Shown here piece by piece: positions 17,603 to 25,572 of a DNA stretch of 64,000 bases. Every line of letters begins with the position of its first letter. Within the stretch, counting starts at the first letter, position 1. The notes beneath the pieces are model-generated. The model had not been told where the DNA came from. It ran no database searches and was given only the letters and a program-made list of their open reading frames with translations. Origin of the DNA: CBDCVD01 sp965224015 (GTDB lineage Bacteria > Pseudomonadota > Alphaproteobacteria > Rhizobiales > CBDCVD01); contig OZ245032.1 of the NCBI GenBank assembly GCA_965224015.1, forward strand, positions 2,232,001 through 2,296,000, written 5' to 3'. The translations under genes and the position numbers were made by a program.

Positions 17603-18015
17603 TGGCGTTCGAATTCCGACAAAAGGTTCTCTTCAAACACTGTGATCCGGCCGGAATAGTCTTCTTTCCGAGATATTTCGAGATGATCAACGATTGTGCA
17701 GAAGCCTTCTTTGCTACCGAAGTGGATTGGCCGTTCGAGGAACTGCTGACCACCGGTGGCCTGCCGACAGCTGAGATATATACAAAGTTCAAGGCGCCCA
17801 GTCGCCATGGGGAGAACCTTTTGCTGAAGCTCAAGGTCGAACGCGTAGTAAGCTCGAGCATTGAATTGGAAACGACTGCGACCTGCGCAGAGGAGGTTCG
17901 GCTGATCAACCGGTCGACCCTTGTCAGGGTTGGCTCTGACGGTCGCCCCGATGGGTGGCCGGACAAAGTGCGGTCAAAGTTACAGGCAATAATGAAAGGT
18001 CATCATGTCAATTAA
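17602..18015 (+). CDS. 4-Hydroxybenzoyl-CoA-type thioesterase (hotdog fold)
   Basis: This 137-residue hotdog protein has the family motif HCDPAGIVFFPRYFEM at the N-terminus; the aspartate is the catalytic position of 4-hydroxybenzoyl-CoA thioesterases. It could release CoA from trapped intermediates such as aromatic dead-end thioesters. The ATG overlaps the LivF stop (TGATG), and its own end overlaps the next gene by 11 bases. The exact substrate is inferred from the operon. Confidence 0.82.
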   Translation: MAFEFRQKVLFKHCDPAGIVFFPRYFEMINDCAEAFFATEVDWPFEELLTTGGLPTAEIYTKFKAPSRHGENLLLKLKVERVVSSSIELETTATCAEEVRLINRSTLVRVGSDGRPDGWPDKVRSKLQAIMKGHHVN

Positions 18016-18412
18016 ATCAATTCAGCCCGAGGGATGGGCACCTGCTAAAGGATACGCCAATGGTATGTTGAGTTCCGATGGAACCTTGCATGTTGGCGGC
18101 CAAATTGGATGGAACGCGCAACACGTGTTTGAGGCCCACGACTTCGTGGGGCAGATGGAACAAACGTTGCGGAACATTGCTGACATCGTGACCGCTGCCG
18201 GTGGCGAAGTTTTCGACATTGCCCGGCTTACATGGTTTATCACGGACAAGCGGGAATACCTGGAAAAGCAAAAAGAAGTGGGTACCGCTTACCAAAAGGT
18301 GTTCGGACGCCATTTCCCTGCTATGTCGGTTGTCGTGGTGAAAGAACTCATCGAAGACGATGCTTTGATTGAAATCGAAGCAACGGCTCACTTGAAGAGT
18401 TCGCATGGCTAG
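18005..18412 (+). CDS. RidA (YjgF) family protein lacking the conserved arginine
   Basis: The 135-residue RidA fold ends FPAMSVVVVKELIEDDALIEIEATA. In RidA enzymes the first part reads PARS, and that arginine holds the imino-acid carboxylate; here it is methionine. The protein therefore probably does not act on free 2-imino acids. Because the pathway forms an amino-cyclohexene (enamine) CoA ester, this variant could hydrolyse the CoA-bound enamine or imine and release ammonia. That role is an inference from context. It overlaps neighbours on both sides. Confidence 0.82.
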   Translation: MSIKSIQPEGWAPAKGYANGMLSSDGTLHVGGQIGWNAQHVFEAHDFVGQMEQTLRNIADIVTAAGGEVFDIARLTWFITDKREYLEKQKEVGTAYQKVFGRHFPAMSVVVVKELIEDDALIEIEATAHLKSSHG

Positions 18413-19613
18413 TCAACGCGTTTTTGTTTGCGATTATGTTCGCACACCAATCGGCCGTTATGGCGGAGCGCTCTCCTTGGTTCGCACGGATGACCTGGCG
18501 GCAATCCCCATCACGACATTGGTTGAGCGGAATGAAGGCCTAGATTGGGGCAAACTCGACGAAGTGGTTTTTGGATCCTCAAATCAAGCGGGAGAAGATA
18601 ATCGCAATCTTGCAAGGATGGCGGTTTTACTTTCCCCACTGCCAGAGAGCGTATCGGCCTATACTGTCAATCGTCTTTGTGCATCGGGTATGGATGCCGT
18701 CGCCTGCGCGTTCCGGCAGATCAGCCTTGGTGAATGCGAGTTAATGATTGCGGGAGGCGCGGAGAACATGAGCCGCGCCCCGTTTGTCATGGGCAAGGCG
18801 GAGACGGCCTTTTCGCGTCAAAGCGAAATCTACGACACGACGATTGGATGGCGTTTTGTCAACAAAGAGATCAAGCGGAACTATGGCATCGACAGCATGC
18901 CTGAAACCGCAGAGAACGTTGCTGCAGAATACAACGTCAGTCGCGAAGACCAAGACCGGTTCGCATTTTCGAGCCAAGAGCGGGCAGCCGCTGCGCAAAA
19001 GTCAGGGCGCCTCGCTAAGGAAATCATACCGGTTGTGATCCCCCAAAGGAGGGGAGAGCCAAAGATTGTGGATGTCGATGAGCATCCGCGTGCAACGACT
19101 CTGGAACAGCTTACCGGCTTAAAGGCCCCGTTTAGAGAGGGGGGAACCGTGACAGCCGGGAATGCGTCCGGGGTGAACGATGGAGCCGCAGCTTTGCTGC
19201 TGGCATCGGAAACCGCAGTAGAGGAATGTGACTTAACCCCGCTTGCCGAAATTACCGGTGTGGCCTCTTCAGGTGTTGCTCCGAGAATTATGGGCATAGG
19301 GCCGGTCGACTCCACAAAGAAGCTTTGTGATCGGCTGAATATCTCGGCTCAAGATTTTGATCTTATCGAACTCAATGAGGCCTTTGCTGCACAAGCAATC
19401 GCGGTTTGCCGTGAGCTTGGTCTCGATCCTTACGCAGACCATATCAACCCAAATGGCGGCGCGATTGCGCTTGGACATCCGCTGGGGATGACCGGAGCGC
19501 GTCTTGTTGGCACGGCGGCGACGGAGCTCTTCGCAACATCAAAGCGACAAGCCCTTTGCAGCCTATGCGTCGGCGTTGGGCAGGGCGTATCGCTTTCACT
19601 GGCAGCGATCTAG
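18405..19613 (+). CDS. Thiolase (acetyl-CoA acyltransferase, beta-ketoadipyl-CoA thiolase type)
   Basis: This 402-residue thiolase has the nucleophilic cysteine in NRLCASGMDAV near residue 90, GGAENMSRAPFVM, the NEAFA loop near 325, the histidine in GGAIALGHPLGMTGAR near 355, and the second cysteine in CSLCVGVGQG. The opening VRTPIGRYGGALSLVRTDDLAA resembles PcaF and PaaJ. It would cleave the final 3-oxo-acyl-CoA of the anthranilate route to central metabolites. It overlaps the RidA gene by 8 bases. Confidence 0.88.
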   Translation: MASQRVFVCDYVRTPIGRYGGALSLVRTDDLAAIPITTLVERNEGLDWGKLDEVVFGSSNQAGEDNRNLARMAVLLSPLPESVSAYTVNRLCASGMDAVACAFRQISLGECELMIAGGAENMSRAPFVMGKAETAFSRQSEIYDTTIGWRFVNKEIKRNYGIDSMPETAENVAAEYNVSREDQDRFAFSSQERAAAAQKSGRLAKEIIPVVIPQRRGEPKIVDVDEHPRATTLEQLTGLKAPFREGGTVTAGNASGVNDGAAALLLASETAVEECDLTPLAEITGVASSGVAPRIMGIGPVDSTKKLCDRLNISAQDFDLIELNEAFAAQAIAVCRELGLDPYADHINPNGGAIALGHPLGMTGARLVGTAATELFATSKRQALCSLCVGVGQGVSLSLAAI

Positions 19614-19628
19614 CAAAAGACTACGAGA

Positions 19629-20462
19629 ATGAAAACCACCTGGGAAATTGATTGGGATGATGCTTTCAGCAATATGGCATACATTCCAGGCTCAGATGCC
19701 ATGCCGGACCAGTGGGCACAGTATTCGGCTAACTTCCGAGACCGTAGGCGGTCCACTGGTAAAGTCCAACTCGATCAAAGCTATGGCGATGAGGCGCGGC
19801 AAAACTATGACGTTTTCGAACCCGAGGGTCCGATCAAGGGGACACTGATCATCGTTCATGGGGGCTACTGGGTAAAGTTTGACAAGTCGTATTGGTCGTT
19901 TTTGGCCGAAGGCCCGTTGCAACATGGATGGCGGGTTGCGGTGATCAGCTATCCGCTGGCTCCGTCTGCCCCGATTTCAGAAATCACCAACTCTGTGCAA
20001 AAGGCGGTAACAGCGATCGGTGCAGCTTTTGATGGGTCCCTACGGCTAATAGGACATTCAGCAGGCGGCCATCTCGTGACACGGATGGCGTGCAAAGGTG
20101 TTCTCTATACTGAGATCAAGCAGCGCATCGAACGCATTGTATCAGTTGGCGGACTCTATGATTTGAGACCTCTCTTAAACACCAAACTCAACGATGAACT
20201 GCGGCTCTCTCTCGATACCGCCGCTTCGGAAAGCCCTGCTCTGCTTGATCCTGCATCCATTCCACTTACGGTTTGGGTTGGTGCGAATGACCGCCCTGAG
20301 TTTATCCGGCAGAACCGTGTCATTACGGAAAGCTGGACGGGAAAGGGTGCAGATCTTAGTTCAACTTACGATCCTGGTCATGATCATTTCACAGTCATTG
20401 ATCAATTGCGCGATCCAAAAAGCGATCTGACACAGGAAACTTTACGGCAAAACAGCATCTGA
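19629..20462 (+). CDS. Alpha/beta hydrolase, kynurenine-formamidase-like
   Basis: This 277-residue hydrolase shows the oxyanion motif HGGYWV near residue 75, the nucleophile elbow GHSAGGHL near 142 and a C-terminal histidine in GHDHFTVIDQL. HGGYW with GHSAGGH is typical of arylformamidases that release kynurenine from N-formylkynurenine. Kynurenine leads to anthranilate, so the gene could link tryptophan breakdown to the operon. It could equally hydrolyse an amide or lactam of the ring-opened product. No kynureninase gene is seen here. It follows the thiolase by 15 bases. Confidence 0.78.
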   Translation: MKTTWEIDWDDAFSNMAYIPGSDAMPDQWAQYSANFRDRRRSTGKVQLDQSYGDEARQNYDVFEPEGPIKGTLIIVHGGYWVKFDKSYWSFLAEGPLQHGWRVAVISYPLAPSAPISEITNSVQKAVTAIGAAFDGSLRLIGHSAGGHLVTRMACKGVLYTEIKQRIERIVSVGGLYDLRPLLNTKLNDELRLSLDTAASESPALLDPASIPLTVWVGANDRPEFIRQNRVITESWTGKGADLSSTYDPGHDHFTVIDQLRDPKSDLTQETLRQNSI

Positions 20463-20532
20463 CCTGCGCCTATCTGGGAATAGTGGGTTTGCTGATGTGG
20501 CGACTTTGGTCGGCTGAGAAACTTGAAAAAAG

Positions 20533-20967
20533 ATGGATGAACCAGACTCAAAGACACGATTGCGGTTGTGGCTAAAAGTGTTGCGTTTGACGCGGGAGAC
20601 AGGATCAGGGCTTCGCGAGAGGCTTCGAACAAACTTTAAAAGTACCCTCCCAAGGTTCGATGTGCTTGCGATTTTGTATCAGTATCGCGACGGCCTCAAG
20701 ATGAGCGAACTGTCCGGTCACCTACTGGTTGCCAATGGCAGTACAACGGTCGTCGTCAACCGCCTGGAGAAAGAAGGGCTGGTCGAGCGCAAACCGGTTC
20801 CTGGCGACCGAAGAGCATGGCATGTTCATTTGACAAAGGCCGGTCTTAAAGCCTTTGAGGAACAGGCCAAAGAGCACGAAAGCTGGGTTGATGAGCTGTT
20901 GGCCGATATTTCTGTGGCTGATGCCAAACGGATCATCAAAATAATGGAAAAGCGCGGCAAGTCCTGA
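20533..20967 (+). CDS. MarR-family transcriptional regulator
   Basis: This 144-residue winged-helix protein has recognition sequence MSELSGHLLVANGSTTVVVNRLEKEGLVERK and wing PGDRRAWHVHL. It resembles the MarR protein at 8117 through most of its length. It sits alone 70 bases after the hydrolase at the end of the anthranilate block. It may respond to a different pathway intermediate from its relative. Confidence 0.84.
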   Translation: MDEPDSKTRLRLWLKVLRLTRETGSGLRERLRTNFKSTLPRFDVLAILYQYRDGLKMSELSGHLLVANGSTTVVVNRLEKEGLVERKPVPGDRRAWHVHLTKAGLKAFEEQAKEHESWVDELLADISVADAKRIIKIMEKRGKS

Positions 20968-21080
20968 CGATTAACAAGACAGCAATTGAGACAAGGCAGC
21001 AATAGGCTTGTTGGTACCCATCAACGCGATGGCTTAATCAGCGAAGTCGCGCGGAAAGACCCCTGATAGCGTCTTTATAC

Positions 21081-21251
21081 GTGGTGGTTATCTGTGCCGA
21101 TGGCACTGAAGCAGCGGCCCGCAAGCTCGAGCGCGTGTTGTGGAACGATCCTGCCAGCGGTGTTTGGCGGCATGCGGATGCCGGGTATGATATCGCTCTC
21201 GAGTGTGCGAAGCAGCAGGGGCTACGCCTGCCGGGCATCCTCGGAAACTAG
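21081..21251 (+). pseudogene. hutU: Urocanate hydratase C-terminal remnant
   Basis: The plus-strand frame reads VVVICADGTEAAARKLERVL followed by WNDPASGVWRHADAGYDIAL and a tail GLRLPGILGN before TAG. This is the last 56 or so residues of urocanate hydratase, a histidine-degradation enzyme of about 550 residues. Nothing upstream in this frame continues the match. There is no start codon with a ribosome site, and the rest of the hut operon is absent. The TAG stop is the first triplet of an R2 end at 21249. It marks a deletion junction between the anthranilate block and the next gene. Confidence 0.8.
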
Positions 21252-21272
21252 AGCGTGTCAGGTTTTATGATT
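21249..21272. repeat. Half copy of repeat R2
   Basis: TAGAGCGTGTCAGGTTTTAT matches the left end of the 276-bp element at 47872, with one change. No matching right end is found before the next gene. About 130 bases of unassigned sequence follow, up to R1 at 21406. Confidence 0.65.
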
Positions 21273-21405
21273 TTTCCGTTTTCTGTGCAAAGATTGATTC
21301 CACTCTAACTCTGGACATAAGATCGGCTAATGCCGATGCTTCTGAGTGTTTCAGCATGGTTTGGGGCTCGCAGAGCAAGCTCCATTTCACATAAAAGCTA
21401 ACCCT

Positions 21406-21511
21406 TATACCAAGGGTCCTTGACAATGGCTCATGGATTAGCGTCAAAGAGGTATGTTATCAAGGCAGTACACCAGTCGGCGTGTATATAAAGCCAATAC
21501 CGCTGGTATTA
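21406..21511 (-). repeat. Repeat R1, full copy
   Basis: This is a reverse-oriented copy running from TATACCAAGGGTCC to CCGCTGGTATTA. Its last three bases are the TAA stop of the tyrosine phenol-lyase gene on the minus strand. Confidence 0.9.
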
Positions 21512-22897
21512 TCCATCGACTTGCTCGAACCGACCGCGGAAAAAACGCAGATATTCAGGCTCATAGTTAAAGCGAAGACCTTTGATCTGATCAGCGCTGT
21601 CCATCACGCGCCCCACGCTTTCGGCGACCACGTCCATGTGGGCTTGGGTGTAAACCCGACGAGGTAGGGTCAGGCGCACAAGTTCCAGCTTGGGCATGAA
21701 GTTCTCACCGGTCTCCTTGTTGCGACCGGCGGAAACAGCACCACGTTCCATCGCGCGCACGCCGGCGTCCACGTAAAGCGCGGAGGCCAAGGCCTGTGCC
21801 GGGAACTGGTCCTGTGGCAGGTGAGGCAAGATGGCGCGGGCATCAAGGAAGATTGCGTGCCCACCGATTGGATTGACGATCGGCACCCCCATGTCGCGCA
21901 GGCGGTTGCCGAGGTATTTTACCTGACCCACCCGAGCAAAGATGTGATCATCCTGCACGCTTTCGGTAATTCCGATGGCCAGCGCTTCCATGTCGCGCCC
22001 GGCCATGCCGCCATAGGTGTGCAACCCTTCGTAAACCACGACCAGATTGCAGGCCTTCTCATACAGATCAGGATCGTTCATCGCCACAAAGCCGCCGATG
22101 TTCACCAAGGCATCCTTCTTGGACGACATCGTGGCCGCATCGGTAAGCGCGCAGATCTCGTGCACGATTTCGCGGATTGACTTTTCGCAATAGCCCGCTT
22201 CACGCTCCTTTATGAAGTAGGCGTTTTCGGCCACCCGGGTCATATCATGAACCAGTCGCACGTCATGGGCGTCGCACCAGTTACGGATTTCGCGCAGGTT
22301 GGCCATGGAAATGGGCTGACCACCAGCCATGTTCACACAGGTCGCCACACAGATATAGGGGATCTTTTCCGCACCAACCCCAGCCACCAGCGCGTCCAGC
22401 TTGGCGATGTCGACATTGCCTTTGAATGGAAAGTCGAGCGCGGGGTCATGCGCTTCATCGACGATCACATCAACAAAAGTGGCCCCCGCCAGCTCCTGAT
22501 GCAGGCGCGTGGTCGTGAAATACATATTTCCGGGCACGTAATCGCCATCCGAGATCAGGATTTGCGACAGGATGTTTTCCGCCCCGCGCCCCTGGTGGGT
22601 TGGGACCGTGTACTTATAGGAATAGTACTGCTCAACCGCATCACGCATACGATAGAAATTCGCGCTGCCCGCATAGGCCTCATCGCCCATCATCATTCCG
22701 GCCCATTGCCGGTCTGACATCGCGCCACAGCCGGAATCGGTCAACAAGTCGATGTATACGTCCTCAGACCGCAACAGGAATGTGTTGTATCCGGCCTCTT
22801 CAATGGCCACGTGGCGCTCAGCCTCGGTGGTCATCTTCAAAGGTTCGACCATCTTAATCTTGTAGGGTTCGGCCCAGCTTCTAATGGATGTTGTCAT
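21509..22897 (-). CDS. tpl: Tyrosine phenol-lyase (beta-eliminating lyase), PLP enzyme
   Basis: This 462-residue PLP enzyme of the tryptophanase/tyrosine phenol-lyase group splits tyrosine into phenol, pyruvate and ammonia if the call is right. PLP lysine lies in SSKKDALVNIGG near residue 262. Two residues separate the two enzymes: tyrosine phenol-lyase has Thr in NMYFTTTR and Arg in MERG, while tryptophanase has Asp and a hydrophobic residue. Here the sequence reads NMYFTTTRLHQE and AMERGAVSAGRN, so both residues match tyrosine phenol-lyase. It is a single gene with AAGGAG before ATG. The stop is supplied by the end of repeat R1. No phenol-degradation genes are near. Confidence 0.82.
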   Translation of the reverse strand: MTTSIRSWAEPYKIKMVEPLKMTTEAERHVAIEEAGYNTFLLRSEDVYIDLLTDSGCGAMSDRQWAGMMMGDEAYAGSANFYRMRDAVEQYYSYKYTVPTHQGRGAENILSQILISDGDYVPGNMYFTTTRLHQELAGATFVDVIVDEAHDPALDFPFKGNVDIAKLDALVAGVGAEKIPYICVATCVNMAGGQPISMANLREIRNWCDAHDVRLVHDMTRVAENAYFIKEREAGYCEKSIREIVHEICALTDAATMSSKKDALVNIGGFVAMNDPDLYEKACNLVVVYEGLHTYGGMAGRDMEALAIGITESVQDDHIFARVGQVKYLGNRLRDMGVPIVNPIGGHAIFLDARAILPHLPQDQFPAQALASALYVDAGVRAMERGAVSAGRNKETGENFMPKLELVRLTLPRRVYTQAHMDVVAESVGRVMDSADQIKGLRFNYEPEYLRFFRGRFEQVDG

Positions 22898-23251
22898 GTG
22901 TTGGCTCCTTGTTCAACGTCACATAAGTGAGTTTTCACATGGAGCCCTGGAGAGAAGCGCCATGGAAAACCCGTGGCATTTCATCCCTCCAACCAAACGG
23001 CTATGCTTGATCTGAGTGGCCAAGATTATGGATAAAGCAGCCGCAATTAAAAAGCAATCCGGGTTTTTCCCGCTGTTCAAAGCGGTGCATTGACTTTGAG
23101 TGAGATTCCAACCAAGCCACCCAGTTCGGCGATACTCATTTCAGGCCAGCTCCAATGCCTGCGCTCTGGAGCGACGCTGCTGCGGTGTGCATCACCAAAA
23201 TTGACCGGATACAGGAACCCGTTTTGCTGTTTGGTTTTAGTCGGAAGTCTT

Positions 23252-23392
23252 TAGTCTGGTTTCTATCCAGACTATGCTACAAGCTTCACGAACGGTTGTA
23301 CCCTCCCCAAAGCTAAGAGCGATGGTCCCGAGAATTTGCACCAGGAAAGTCACGTATCGGGCGCTGCATGCGGAAACCGCATGCAGCTTTTT
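23252..23392 (+). ncRNA. Candidate small RNA ending in a strong terminator
   Basis: On the plus strand a perfect 8-bp hairpin (TAGTCTGG 23252-23259, CCAGACTA 23267-23274) is followed about 90 bases later by a perfect 11-bp hairpin (GCTGCATGCGG, loop AAA, CCGCATGCAGC) and TTTTT at 23388. The T-tract is on the strand opposite to the flanking genes, so the terminator is not explained by them. A short plus-strand transcript is possible. No promoter or known RNA family was recognised. Confidence 0.3.
23363..23392 (+). terminator. Rho-independent terminator
   Basis: A perfect 11-bp GC-rich stem with a 3-base AAA loop is followed by five T residues on the plus strand. In the opposite direction the stem lies 15 bases after the stop of the sugar-binding-protein gene and could also end that operon, though the T-tract there is missing. 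Confidence 0.75.
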
Positions 23393-23402
23393 CCTTACGG
23401 GT

Positions 23403-24653
23403 TCAGTTCATGCCCAGCCGGTCGCGGACTGTTACAGCAAGTTCTTTTATCGTTGCTTCAGGTTCTGCGCCTTCGGTCAACTCGACCAGTGCAGCGGCGA
23501 TCAAATCAGTGACCGCGACGCCTTCCGAACCAGGGTAGGCATACCAGGGGCCTGCATGTGCGGCGACTTGCGCGTGACCTGCGACCGCATTCGGGTTTGC
23601 CGCGTAGTAATCGCCGAGATAGTTTTCGTCTTCAAGAACAATGCGGTTTGCCGGTGCGTACCCGGTGTTCTCAACAATGATTTTCTGCCCCTCCGGTCCC
23701 GTCACGAAGGAAACGTACTCCCAGGCCGCGGCTTGCTTCTCAGCATCATCGGTCAGGATGACAATGGCTGAACCACCCGTTGGGAAATAGACATTGTCGT
23801 CGGCGATAACCGGGGTTCCCTTGACGACCAGTTCAAAGTTGCCTGCCGAACCTTCTTCGAACCGCTTTAATAGGGACGAAGATTCGAAGAACATGCCAAG
23901 TGTGCCCGCGGGAAACGACTGCCGCGCGTCATTCTGGCCCATGTTCGACATGCCGCCTTCAGTAACAAAGCGGCTGTAGAGTGCCGCCGCAGCCAAACCA
24001 GCCTCGCTGTCAAAGGTGATGTCGCTCTCATCCTCATTGAGAGGCCGACCGCCGTGAGAACCCAGAAGGGATTGAAAACGCCAGTCGTGCCGCCCGATCC
24101 AAACCCCTTCCGTGATGTCATCCAGCGCATCGATTTTGGCGGCAAGCTTGATGATGCCATCAAAGTCGGTTGGGAAGTCGTCCATGGACCCGCCCGCTTT
24201 TTCAACGAGATCAGGGTTCACATAGAGGACCATTGTAGAGGCCGAAGTTGCCAACGCATGCTGCTGCCCTTGATATTGCCCAAGTGACAGAAGTGCTGGC
24301 GTATACCCGGCAGCACCGGGGTCTTGCGGAAGGAAGCCGTCCAGCGGTTGGGTCAGTCCGCGATCTTCCAGGATGCGCCAGCGATTCAGGCCGACATAGG
24401 CGACGTCAGGTGCGGTTCCCGCGACGCTCTCGCGCAACAGCCGTTGAACGCCATCCGCATAATCTTCAGCCGGACCGTCGATGACAATTTTGACGTCCGG
24501 GTGCTCGCCCATGAAGGCCTCGGCCAACTTTTCTTGGGTCTCGTTCCAGATTGTCGGGATGGCATAATGCACCCTGATTTCAGTTTCGGCGGATGCCGCC
24601 ACTGCGGCAAGCGCCAGGCTGCCCGATAGCATCAATAACATTAGTTGTTTCAT
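23403..24653 (-). CDS. Extracellular sugar/glycerol-phosphate-type solute-binding protein
   Basis: This 416-residue periplasmic protein starts with a signal peptide (LMLLMLSGSLALAAVAASA) followed by ETEIRVHYAIPTIWNETQEK. The later segments TAPDVAYVGLNRW, FPTDFDGIIKLAAKI and FPTGGSAIVILTDDAEKQAAAWEYV are typical of family 1 (UgpB/MalE) binding proteins. Start ATG 24653 is chosen because GGAGGA lies 5 bases before it; an ATG 12 bases further upstream overlaps that ribosome site. It is the last gene of a five-gene operon. The substrate cannot be fixed; the UgpB-like pattern suggests a sugar or glycerol phosphodiester. Confidence 0.85.
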   Translation of the reverse strand: MKQLMLLMLSGSLALAAVAASAETEIRVHYAIPTIWNETQEKLAEAFMGEHPDVKIVIDGPAEDYADGVQRLLRESVAGTAPDVAYVGLNRWRILEDRGLTQPLDGFLPQDPGAAGYTPALLSLGQYQGQQHALATSASTMVLYVNPDLVEKAGGSMDDFPTDFDGIIKLAAKIDALDDITEGVWIGRHDWRFQSLLGSHGGRPLNEDESDITFDSEAGLAAAALYSRFVTEGGMSNMGQNDARQSFPAGTLGMFFESSSLLKRFEEGSAGNFELVVKGTPVIADDNVYFPTGGSAIVILTDDAEKQAAAWEYVSFVTGPEGQKIIVENTGYAPANRIVLEDENYLGDYYAANPNAVAGHAQVAAHAGPWYAYPGSEGVAVTDLIAAALVELTEGAEPEATIKELAVTVRDRLGMN

Positions 24654-24753
24654 ATTCTCCTCCATGTGTTGCTGGTTTTCGATCTTGATGACCAGAGTTT
24701 CTTGAGTTCTGCTCCCTCCCTCATTCCGTTCGGGTCGGTATTTTCGGGTTCGC

Positions 24754-25572
24754 TCACCCCTTGAGGCCTGTACTGGCGAGCCCTTGCGTAAAGCGCTTTT
24801 GCGCCAGTAGGAAGCCGATCACCAAAGGGGCGATGACAAGTGTTGCGCCAGCCATGAGTGGACCGACATCGTCACCGCTTTCCTCGTCACGAAAGAAGAG
24901 GATGCCGCGCGGGGGCGTTGCCAAATCAGGATCAGTCGTTGCAATCAAAGGCCAAAAAAGGTCGTTCCAGTGCGCGGTGACAGAGAAAATCGAAAACGCA
25001 ATCACTGTCGGCATGCCCAAGGGAAAGGCAACACGCCAGGCGATGCCCATTTCCGACATGCCGTCTATGCGCGCGGCATCGATCAGCTCAGCCGGAATTC
25101 TCGCAAAGGCCTGACGTAGCAGGAACAATCCAAACGCGGTCGCCGTGAATGGAAGTATCAGCGCGCTGTAGGTGTTGAGGATCTTCAATTCTGCAAATCC
25201 GATGAAGACCGGAATCGCCGTCACGTGGAACGGGACAAGCAGGGCCGCCACGACGCTGGCAAACATCATATTTTTGCCGGGAAAGTTCCTATGCGCCAGA
25301 GCGTAGGCCGCCGGTATCGTGAACAGCACCTGAAGGACAAGAATGCCACCTGTCACGATTGCCCCGTTCATCAGATAGAGCGGAATATCCGTCTGCGAGA
25401 TTGCATGCCAGTAATTCTGAAGCGTGGGGTTTTTCGGTAAGAGCGCAATTTCCGTGGAGAACACCTCTGCGTGCGGCTTGACGGAAATCGACAGCATCCA
25501 GACAAACGGCAACAGGATCATCGCTGCGCCAATGGAGACCAGCCCCAATACAATCATGTTTGAAAGTTTCAT
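24754..25572 (-). CDS. Sugar-type ABC transporter permease, UgpE/MalG type
   Basis: This 272-residue inner-membrane protein has six predicted helices and the EAA-loop region ELIDAARIDGMSEMGIAWRVAFPLGMP. It pairs with the permease encoded just upstream, whose stop overlaps its start by 4 bases. Its usual partner proteins are all present in the operon, so the system looks complete. Confidence 0.88.
   Translation of the reverse strand: MKLSNMIVLGLVSIGAAMILLPFVWMLSISVKPHAEVFSTEIALLPKNPTLQNYWHAISQTDIPLYLMNGAIVTGGILVLQVLFTIPAAYALAHRNFPGKNMMFASVVAALLVPFHVTAIPVFIGFAELKILNTYSALILPFTATAFGLFLLRQAFARIPAELIDAARIDGMSEMGIAWRVAFPLGMPTVIAFSIFSVTAHWNDLFWPLIATTDPDLATPPRGILFFRDEESGDDVGPLMAGATLVIAPLVIGFLLAQKRFTQGLASTGLKG

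Larger units (their letters stand above)
22898..23402. other. 505-base intergenic region between two minus-strand genes
   Basis: No convincing protein-coding gene is seen. It must contain the promoter of the lyase gene (right of 22897). A plus-strand hairpin at 23252-23274 and a plus-strand terminator at 23363-23392 lie near its right end and are described separately. Confidence 0.6.
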
